From: Desulfovibrio sp.
GTDB taxonomy: Bacteria; Desulfobacterota; Desulfovibrionia; Desulfovibrionales; Desulfovibrionaceae
NCBI GenBank assembly: GCA_031291035.1
Contig: JAISLI010000050.1
Coordinates: forward strand, 43,846 to 107,845
DNA length: 64,000 bases
Direction: 5' to 3'
How positions within the stretch are numbered: the stretch's first letter is position 1; each line of letters begins with the position of its first letter. Under the pieces are notes generated by a model. That model saw nothing but the letters and a program-made list of their open reading frames with translations. It ran no database searches and was not told where the DNA came from. Positions 57,715-64,000 of this stretch are shown here, one piece after another. Position numbers and translations under genes: made by a program.

Positions 57715-60700
57715 ATATTCTCCTCGGCGTCGTTATCATGGCCCTTGCCTTCGTTGGGGTCCGTCTTGCCCTGCAGTTTCAGCGAAAGCCGCATGATTGC
57801 CTTGAAAAAGAAAGGGACGAAGAGCGTGGCTATGCAGGTGGCGGTCAGCATGCCGCCGATGACGGCCGTGCCGATGGCGTGGCGGCTGTTGGCCCCCGCT
57901 CCCGTACTGATGGCCAGGGGCATGCAGCCGAGGATAAAGGCAAGCGAGGTCATGACGATGGGTCTGAAACGCAGACGCGAGGCGTGCATGGCCGCCACGT
58001 CGAGCGAACGGCCGGCGCGCCAGGCTTCAACGGCGAATTCCACAATCAGGATGGCGTTTTTGGAAGCCAGCCCGACCAGAGTGACCAGGGCGATCTGAAA
58101 ATACACGTCATTGGCGAGATCACGCAGCCAGGTGGCCGCCAGCGCGCCGAACACCCCGAAGGGCACCGCCGTGAGCACGGCCAGAGGCAGGGACCAGCTC
58201 TCGTACTGGGCCGCAAGAATTAGAAAAACCATGACAAGGGCCAGCACAAAAATGACGGTGGTATCCGCGCTCGCCAGTTTTTCCTGCAGCGACGAGCCGA
58301 CCCAGCCTAGCGTGTAGTCGCTGGTGAGCGCGGCCTCCGCCGCCCGCTCCATCTCGGCAAGCGCCTGCCCGGAGGAGTAGCCGGGAGCGGGATTGCCCAG
58401 AAAATGCGCCGCCGGGAAGACGTTGTAACGTTCCATGGATTGCGGGGCCGTGCGCCGCTCAAGCGTCATCAGGGCCGAAAGGGGGATCATTTCGCCCTGG
58501 CTGTTGCGTACATACACGTCACCCAAGGAGTCGGGCAGCATGCGGTAGCCGGCCTCCGACTGCATGCGCACCTGGAATGTTCTTCCCATATAGTTGAAAT
58601 CGTTTATATAAGCCGCGCCGAAGGTGGCGCTCATCGCGGTGAAAACGTCCGTGACGCTTATGCCCATGTTCCGGCAGCGCTCACGGTCAAGATTGGCGTA
58701 AAGCTGCGGCGCGCCTGTGGAAAAGAGATTGCGCATATTGCCGATGGCCGGGTATTTTTTGCGCCCGTTTTCCGTTGACATGACTTCGCGCATAAGCTTG
58801 TTGGCCATGTTTTCCAGATCCTGCGCCGCGCCGTCGCCGCGCATCTGAACGTAGCCTTCAAAGCCGCCGGTGGTGCTCATGCCGGGGATGGGCGGCGGCG
58901 TAAAGCCGAGCGTCACGGCCTCGGGCTGCGCCATGGTAAAGCCGCTGATCCTGCCGGCCATATCCTGGGAGGTCATGCCGGCCCCCTGGCGGTCCTTCCA
59001 GGGTTTGAGCTGGACAAAGAAGGTTCCGTAGTTGCTTTTGAAGGAAAAAGAGGAGATGTCAAGGCCGTTGATGGTAAGCGCGTTCAGGGTGGAGGGATCC
59101 TTGAACACAAAATCCGTCAGTTGCCGGGTGACGTTCAGCGTGCGCTGCTGGGAAGCGCCGTCGTCAAGAATCGTCACGCCCACGACGAAGCCCTGGTCTT
59201 CATTGGGCAGGAGGGCGCCGGGCACGGCCCGGAACAGCCATACGATCGCCGCCGCCATCAGCCCGAACAGGAGGAAGGCGCGCGGAGCGGAATCCTTTAT
59301 GAAACGCACGGTGCGCACATAGCCGTGGGTCACTCTGGCGAAGAAATAGTTGAAGCGGACAAAAAGGCGGTTCGGCGCGTGGTCGTGCGCGTGCGGTTTG
59401 AGCAGCAGGGCGCAGAGCGCCGGGGTGAGCGTGAGCGCCACTATGCCCGAAAGCACCACGGAAACGGAAATGGTGACGGCGAACTGTTTGTACATCTGTC
59501 CGGCAAGGCCGCCCATGAAGGAGACAGGGACAAAGACCGCGCACAGCACAAGCACAATGGCGATAACCGGGGCCGTAACCTCGTTCATGGCTTTGGCCGT
59601 GGCCTCCCTGGGCGGCAGATGTTCGGTGCGCATGATGCGTTCCACGTTTTCGAGCACCACGATGGCGTCGTCAACCACAATGCCTATGGCGAGCACAAGG
59701 GCGAACATGGTCAGGATGTTGATGGTGTAGCCTAGGGCGTACAGGCCGGCGAACGTGCCGATGATGGAGACCGGAACGGCGATGCAGGGAATCAGCGTGG
59801 CCCGCCAGCTCTGCAGGAATAGAAAGACGACGAGGAAAACGAGAATCATGGCTTCCACGAGGGTAAAGATTACTTCCCTTATGGATTCCATGACAAAATC
59901 GTTGGTGTCCACCATGAGGTCGTAGGCGATGCCTTCGGGAAAGAGTTGCGCTATTTCGTCGAGTCGCGCCTTCACCCGCTCGCCGGTGGCTATGGCGTTG
60001 GCGCCGGGCAAAAGATACACGCCCGCGCCGCGCGCCGGCTTGCCGTTGCGTTCCGAAACGACGCTGTAGTCCTTGCCGCCGAGGGCCACATCGGCCACGT
60101 CCTTCAGACGCAGCATGGCGCTGTCGGGACCGGAGCGCACGATGATTTCACCGAACTCCTCCGGGGTGACAAGACGCCCCCTGGCGTCGATCTGCCAGGT
60201 GAGTTCCGTTGTGTCCGGCGCGGGAGGATCCCCGAGGCGGCCGGGCGCGAACTGGGCGTTCTGGTCCCGCACGGCGGCGGCCACGTCGCTGACCGAAAGG
60301 CCGTATTTGGCCAGCGCGTCGGGCTTGAGCCAGATGCGGATGGCGTAGTCCATGGTTCCGAAAATCGTGCAGTCACCCACGCCCTCCACGCGCTTGAGTT
60401 CGTCCACCACGTTCGTCTGCAGGTAGTTGTGCAGAAAAACCGGGTCATAGCGGCCATCGGGCGAGTAGAGGCAGATAATCTGAAGAATGGACGGGGAGCG
60501 CTTGACCACGGTTACGCCCTGCCGGCGCACTTCTTCCGGCAGCATCGTCTGGGCCAGATTGACCTTGTTGTTGACGTTGACGAGCGCCATGTCCGGGTTG
60601 GCGCCCAGTTTGAAATAGACGCTGATGGAGCCGGAGCCGGAGCCGGACGAGGCGGAGGAGGTCATGTAGAGCATGTTCTCGACGCCGTTGATGCTGACCT

Positions 60701-60911
60701 CAAGCGGGGCGAGCACTGTCGAGGAGATTGTCTCGGCCGAGGCGCCGGGATAGAATACGCTGACCTGCACCGTCGGCGGCACGAGTTCCGGATACAGGGC
60801 GATGGGCAGCGCTTTCATGGCCAGCGCGCCCACGAGGGTGATCAGGATGGAGATGACCGCCGAAAGAACGGGACGGCGCAGAAAAAAATTGGGTCTGGAA
60901 GATGTGGCCAT
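57711..60911 (-). CDS. RND multidrug efflux transporter (AcrB/MexB, HAE1 type)
   Basis: 1066 aa inner-membrane proton antiporter. The N-terminus FFLRRPVLSAVISILITLVGALA, the proton-relay AIGIVVDDAIVVLENVERIM in TM4, APVIAIVLVLCAVFVPVSFMGG, and LTLTPALCALLLKP are HAE1 family signatures. Two repeat halves with large periplasmic loops fit the length. It would expel drugs, detergents or bile compounds. It lies between the fusion protein and the OprM-like gene. Confidence 0.95.
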   Translation of the reverse strand: MATSSRPNFFLRRPVLSAVISILITLVGALAMKALPIALYPELVPPTVQVSVFYPGASAETISSTVLAPLEVSINGVENMLYMTSSASSGSGSGSISVYFKLGANPDMALVNVNNKVNLAQTMLPEEVRRQGVTVVKRSPSILQIICLYSPDGRYDPVFLHNYLQTNVVDELKRVEGVGDCTIFGTMDYAIRIWLKPDALAKYGLSVSDVAAAVRDQNAQFAPGRLGDPPAPDTTELTWQIDARGRLVTPEEFGEIIVRSGPDSAMLRLKDVADVALGGKDYSVVSERNGKPARGAGVYLLPGANAIATGERVKARLDEIAQLFPEGIAYDLMVDTNDFVMESIREVIFTLVEAMILVFLVVFLFLQSWRATLIPCIAVPVSIIGTFAGLYALGYTINILTMFALVLAIGIVVDDAIVVLENVERIMRTEHLPPREATAKAMNEVTAPVIAIVLVLCAVFVPVSFMGGLAGQMYKQFAVTISVSVVLSGIVALTLTPALCALLLKPHAHDHAPNRLFVRFNYFFARVTHGYVRTVRFIKDSAPRAFLLFGLMAAAIVWLFRAVPGALLPNEDQGFVVGVTILDDGASQQRTLNVTRQLTDFVFKDPSTLNALTINGLDISSFSFKSNYGTFFVQLKPWKDRQGAGMTSQDMAGRISGFTMAQPEAVTLGFTPPPIPGMSTTGGFEGYVQMRGDGAAQDLENMANKLMREVMSTENGRKKYPAIGNMRNLFSTGAPQLYANLDRERCRNMGISVTDVFTAMSATFGAAYINDFNYMGRTFQVRMQSEAGYRMLPDSLGDVYVRNSQGEMIPLSALMTLERRTAPQSMERYNVFPAAHFLGNPAPGYSSGQALAEMERAAEAALTSDYTLGWVGSSLQEKLASADTTVIFVLALVMVFLILAAQYESWSLPLAVLTAVPFGVFGALAATWLRDLANDVYFQIALVTLVGLASKNAILIVEFAVEAWRAGRSLDVAAMHASRLRFRPIVMTSLAFILGCMPLAISTGAGANSRHAIGTAVIGGMLTATCIATLFVPFFFKAIMRLSLKLQGKTDPNEGKGHDNDAEENI

Positions 60912-60917
60912 GTCAAC

Positions 60918-62024
60918 CTACTTCCGCGCGGAGGGATTTTGCTCCGCCCCGTCCCCGCTCCGTCTGACGCGCACGACGGCGCCGGGCCGGGCCTTGATGA
61001 TGCCCTCGCTGATGATGCGTTCGCCGCCCTTGAGACCGGAATCCACAAGGTATCTGTCTCCGATGGCCACGCCGAGCGTCACGTTGCGGGCGGAGACCTT
61101 GTTTTCCGCGTCAAGGGCCATGACCAGCGCTCCCTGCTGCGTCAGCAGGACGCATTTTTGCGGGATGAGAATCGCGTTTTTAAGGATGTCCCCTTCCATG
61201 TACAGGCGCACATACTGCCCCGGCATGATCCGCCCCTCCGCGTTGGAAAATACGGCGCGCGCCTTGATGACGCCCGTTCCGGGCTGCACCTGGCTGTCTA
61301 TGAAGGTGACCTCGCCCTCGCCCGGATGCATGCTGCCGTCCAGAAGGCGGAGTCTGGCCTTGTAGCGGTTGCCGGGGGGCGCGGCGAGGCGTCCTTCCAG
61401 GGCGAGGTTGCGTCTTCTCATGTATTCCGGCGCCGCGATGGAAAAGTCTATGTACATGGGATCCGTCTGGTTGACGTGGGTGAGGAGGGAATTGTTGTTC
61501 ACGAGGTTGCCGGGCGTGACGTTTTCCTTGCTGCTGTAGCCGGAAACCGGAGAAACAACTTGGCAGTAGTCCAGATTGATTTTTGCCTGGCGCAGTTCGG
61601 CCTTGGCGCTCTCATAGGCGGCGCGGGCGTTGTCGCGTTCCTTCTGGGAGACGGCGTTCTTTTCATACAGGGGGCGCACGCGTTTCCATTCGCGCTCGGC
61701 GCTGTCGTACTGGGCCTCGGCCTGCTGCATTCTGGCCTCGTACTGGTCGCGTTCAAGCTGGAAGAGCTGTTGGCCTTCCTTTACGAAATCGCCTTCCTTG
61801 TACAGTCGTTTTTCAATGATGGCCTGCACGCGGGCGCGCACTTCCACGGCGCGGGAACCGGCGGCCTGGGCCTGATATTCCGCCGGCCACGGAACGTCTT
61901 CGGCGACAACGTCGTGCGCCGCCACCAGCATGGGAGGGGCTTCATGCTGATTTTTCCTGTCGCCGCATGCCGTGAGGACGGGGCACACGAGAAGAAGCAA
62001 GGGAATCATCAATAGTCTGACCAT
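60918..62024 (-). CDS. RND efflux periplasmic adaptor (AcrA/MexA family)
   Basis: 368 aa from the ATG at 62024, with GGAGCGG upstream. The lipobox is VLTAC. A lipoyl domain (VRARVQAIIEKRLYKEGDFVKEGQQLFQLE), an alpha-helical hairpin (YEARMQQAEAQYDSAEREWKRV), and the second lipoyl half NLDYCQVVSPVSGYSSKENVTPGNLV give the adaptor architecture. It is first in the operon. No TetR-type regulator is adjacent. Confidence 0.93.
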   Translation of the reverse strand: MVRLLMIPLLLLVCPVLTACGDRKNQHEAPPMLVAAHDVVAEDVPWPAEYQAQAAGSRAVEVRARVQAIIEKRLYKEGDFVKEGQQLFQLERDQYEARMQQAEAQYDSAEREWKRVRPLYEKNAVSQKERDNARAAYESAKAELRQAKINLDYCQVVSPVSGYSSKENVTPGNLVNNNSLLTHVNQTDPMYIDFSIAAPEYMRRRNLALEGRLAAPPGNRYKARLRLLDGSMHPGEGEVTFIDSQVQPGTGVIKARAVFSNAEGRIMPGQYVRLYMEGDILKNAILIPQKCVLLTQQGALVMALDAENKVSARNVTLGVAIGDRYLVDSGLKGGERIISEGIIKARPGAVVRVRRSGDGAEQNPSARK

Positions 62025-62220
62025 AATCCGCTCCGCGTCGGCATCTTGAGTGCGCAATAAAAATACAATTATTTTATAGCGTTGTCGTTTCTGTTCCCAT
62101 TAGGTAAGGAAGTTAGAGAACATATTTCGGAAAAAAAAGCAAGGGAGGCGCTGACGGCGTTTTATCAGTCGGGATGACCCCTTCCTGACGCTGCCGTCAG
62201 CCAAAAAGGGGGACAGGACA

Positions 62221-62305
62221 ATGGGAGAAACATACGGATATATCCGCGTATCCAGCATGGACCAGAATGAAAGCCGTCAGCGCATGACCATGCGCGAGCG
62301 CGCTG
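62221..62305 (+). pseudogene. 5' end of a serine recombinase (resolvase) gene
   Basis: GETYGYIRVSSMDQNESRQR is the N-terminus of the resolvase/invertase family, including the catalytic Ser in RVSS. After about 25 codons the same frame continues into an unrelated acyltransferase sequence, so the rest of the recombinase is lost by a deletion. Confidence 0.75.
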
Positions 62306-62972
62306 TCGCCGAAAATCGTAACGGAACATTCAGCTTCCGGGACTTCTATTCCAGACGCATACGCAGAATTTTTCCCGCTCTTGTCACAGTATTGGCCGCT
62401 GTGCTGATTTTCGGCTGGTTTGCTCTTTTTCCCGAAAAATACAAATCGCTTGGAAGACATGTATCTGGCGGTTCAGATATGTGACGCAATGCTGTTTGAA
62501 AACAAGACAAAAAGAACCGGGAGCGGATTAAACGAGATTCTTTCAGTTCTGGGGGTGGTATTTTTGGGTCTGGCTTTACTCCTTTCAGGGGATGTGAATC
62601 TCTTTCCGGGCTGGAAGGCCGTCTTGCCCGTGACAGGGGCAACACTGTTTATCGCCGCCGGCCCCGATGCCTGGATAAACAGGGTTCTGTTCTCCAACAA
62701 GCCTGCTGTTTGCATCGGTCTTGTGTCCTATCCGTTCTATTTGTGGCACTGGCCGCTTATATCCTAATGCTTTTGTCATCAACGGAGGGTTTGATGCAAG
62801 CACACGATGACTTCGTATCGGTTTGTTTGCTCTGTCATTTGTACTGGCCTGTCTGACATACTGGTTTATTGAAAAGCCGGTACGGTTTGGCAGAGGCGCA
62901 AGAAATTTCAAGGTAATTCCTTTGATTTTTCTGATTGCGGTTATTGGCAGTGCAGGATTGTATGTGAAATGA
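62306..62972 (+). pseudogene. Degenerate acyltransferase-3 (OafA-type) gene
   Basis: Pieces in successive frames match one membrane acyltransferase. They are FSFRDFYSRRIRRIFPALVT in the same frame as the recombinase end, then MYLAVQICDAMLFENK to FPGWKAVLPVTGATLFIAAG and LVSYPFYLWHWPLI, then LFALSFVLACLTYWFIEKPV with a stop at 62972. A large internal part is missing and at least two frameshifts are present, so it cannot make O-antigen or peptidoglycan acylation enzyme. Confidence 0.78.
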
Positions 62973-63110
62973 TGCCGTGAGAGTGAAGACTGTCAGCCAG
63001 CTCATGAATGGATGCGCTCACGTCATCACGGTATTGCAGTGTGGTCAATGGTGCTGTAACCATGATGCCACAATTGTTCAAGTAAATCAGACTGATAGAG
63101 AGTAATATCC

Positions 63111-63389
63111 TTGCCTCTTGATAAACAAAGGAAAATCACGCTTATTAAGACTATTATTAGTTTTGATGTAAACAAGTTTTCTTCACGCAATATCGAAATC
63201 AAATACTTGCCGGCGTATAGTCCAGATTTGAATCCTATTGAGAAGATGTGGAGCAAGGTAAAAACAAAATTGCGTGCATGCCAAGCAAGGGATGGGGATA
63301 CTCTTTTCCTGGCAGTCAAGGAAGCTTTCGAGTGCATAACGCCTTCAAACGTGCAAGGGTGGTTTGAAAGCTGTGGATACTTTCAATAG
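63111..63389 (+). mobile_element. IS630-family transposase, C-terminal remnant
   Basis: 92 codons with the IS630/Tc1 DDE signature IEIKYLPAYSPDLNPIEKMWSKVK, where the last E is a catalytic acid. The tail AVKEAFECITPSNVQGWF follows. The first two thirds of the transposase (including the first two Asp residues) are missing. The stop codon directly abuts the terminal motif GCAAAATGCTCTA. Confidence 0.8.
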
Positions 63390-63401
63390 CAAAATGCTCT
63401 A
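63389..63401 (+). repeat. Terminal motif of the IS630 remnant
   Basis: GCAAAATGCTCTA, identical to the end of repeat copy F near prmC and one base different from copy G. IS630 elements insert at TA, which fits the TA at the end of the motif. Confidence 0.6.
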
Positions 63402-63511
63402 GCGAAACCGCAGACCCACTTCAAATGGTCATCGCGCCAAGAGGCTTTCCATTCAAGGGATTGGGATTCAGACATGGGGTTTGTCCAGCTTTTTCTCCAC
63501 CCACGGCAATT

Positions 63512-64000
63512 TCATTCTGTACTGCGCCTTGCCGCAATTTTTGTGTAAGCGACACCTATCGTTGCCACAATTTTTTCAGCTTCTTCTGCCGTATTATATT
63601 TGCCGTAGGAGATGCGTATTGATGATCTTACCTGCTTCTCGGTCAGTCCCAAAGCGATCAACACATGGGAAGGCTTGCCTTTCCCTGAATTGCAGGCAGA
63701 ACTTGTGGAAACACAGACCCCTCTCAAATCCAACAAGCGCATCATAGACTCACCAGAAGCATGAGGGAAAGTTACATTTAGCGTACCCGGCAATCGTTCC
63801 GCGTTCTCGGCGTTGATGAGAAGTTCAGGTATCGCGGCTCTCAGTCCGTCAGCCGTCGCCCGAAGTAAAGATGTCAGACGCTCGCGCTCACTAACCATAG
63901 TGGATATGCTTTCTTCTAGCGCATAGCCCAAAGCGACAATGCCTGCCACGTTTTCAGTGCCTGCACGGTGTCCATGTTCCTGCCCGCCGCCAAACACCAA
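63512..64000 (-). CDS. Cysteine desulfurase, C-terminal part (runs off window)
   Basis: PLP-dependent NifS/IscS-type enzyme that removes sulfur from cysteine. Only the last 160 or so residues are present. The segment GGGQEHGHRAGTENVAGIVALG and the active-site loop VCVSTSSACNSGKGKPSHVLIALGL (persulfide Cys) are conserved. Base composition is lower in GC than the bulk, as is the whole of 62-64 kb. Whether it serves Fe-S assembly, tRNA thiolation or a DndA-type DNA phosphorothioation system cannot be told from this end. Confidence 0.88.
   Translation of the reverse strand: MVFGGGQEHGHRAGTENVAGIVALGYALEESISTMVSERERLTSLLRATADGLRAAIPELLINAENAERLPGTLNVTFPHASGESMMRLLDLRGVCVSTSSACNSGKGKPSHVLIALGLTEKQVRSSIRISYGKYNTAEEAEKIVATIGVAYTKIAARRSTE

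Noticed and set aside
59946-62015. 689 aa ORF on the plus strand
   Set aside because: It is the antisense shadow of the RND pump and adaptor genes, whose family motifs are unmistakable on the minus strand.
63026-63337. 103 aa ORF on the minus strand over the IS630 remnant
   Set aside because: The plus strand carries the DLNPIE transposase signature, so this is its shadow.

Overview
The window is about 58-60% GC by eye and gene-dense. It looks like a chromosomal segment of a Desulfovibrionaceae-type deltaproteobacterium. This rests on the ispE/tRNA-Gln/prs/rplY/pth order, a short MetH without a reactivation domain, paired paaK genes next to an ACT-domain gene, and a HEAT-repeat protein resembling the DVU0298 family. 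The assignment is from memory of families, not from a database search. Scattered gene remnants and short mobile repeats suggest a genome under some decay.

Region by region: 1-8.45 kb (minus strand) is a tight run metH > tlpA-like > GNAT > hpt > zinc-ribbon/DUF3426 > prmC > uvrB > ligA (cut by the window edge). 8.5-19.8 kb (plus strand) carries an rpoH-type sigma factor, a TPR lipoprotein, a LolB-like lipoprotein, rpiB, cysS, an M48 protease, hslV, ispE, tRNA-Gln(TTG), prs, rplY and pth. 19.8-20.46 kb is a gene-poor scar with a phospholipase-D endonuclease remnant, followed by murJ. 22.1-29.8 kb (minus strand) runs eno > folD > iron alcohol dehydrogenase > DNA methyltransferase > DegT aminotransferase > cytidylyltransferase/PseG-like fusion > SpsF-like cytidylyltransferase. 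This is a surface-sugar cluster with an AT-rich orphan methyltransferase inside it. 29.85-32.4 kb (minus strand) has coaX, a two-ACT protein and paaK, divergent from rpsA and a second paaK (32.5-35.7 kb). 35.8-41.5 kb (minus strand) is an AddB/AddA-like recombination pair.

41.7-42.4 kb holds a broken GGDEF gene and hairpin repeats, then a secreted protein of unknown function. 43.1-48.2 kb (minus strand) is a transport/amino-acid block: dicarboxylate symporter > alanine-type aminotransferase > homoserine dehydrogenase > aspartate aminotransferase. 48.2-50.2 kb is a repeat-rich stretch with a small secreted protein and a doubtful ORF. 50.2-55.6 kb (plus strand) has metF, larC, a lipoprotein, coaBC, an unknown protein and the HEAT-repeat protein. 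55.6-62.0 kb (minus strand) is a four-gene RND efflux operon. The last 2 kb is a lower-GC junkyard: a serine-recombinase/acyltransferase chimera, an IS630-type transposase tail and the C-terminal part of a cysteine desulfurase that runs off the window.

The signals I find most interesting are three. First, a family of short intergenic repeats shares a GCAAAATGCTCTA/TAGAGCA-type end with the IS630 remnant, so they look like its non-autonomous derivatives. Second, the surface-sugar cluster resembles a KdnA/KdnB (8-amino-Kdo) pathway with unusual fused nucleotidyltransferase/PseG chemistry. Third, a GGDEF gene is broken at a run of nine Gs inside its catalytic motif.
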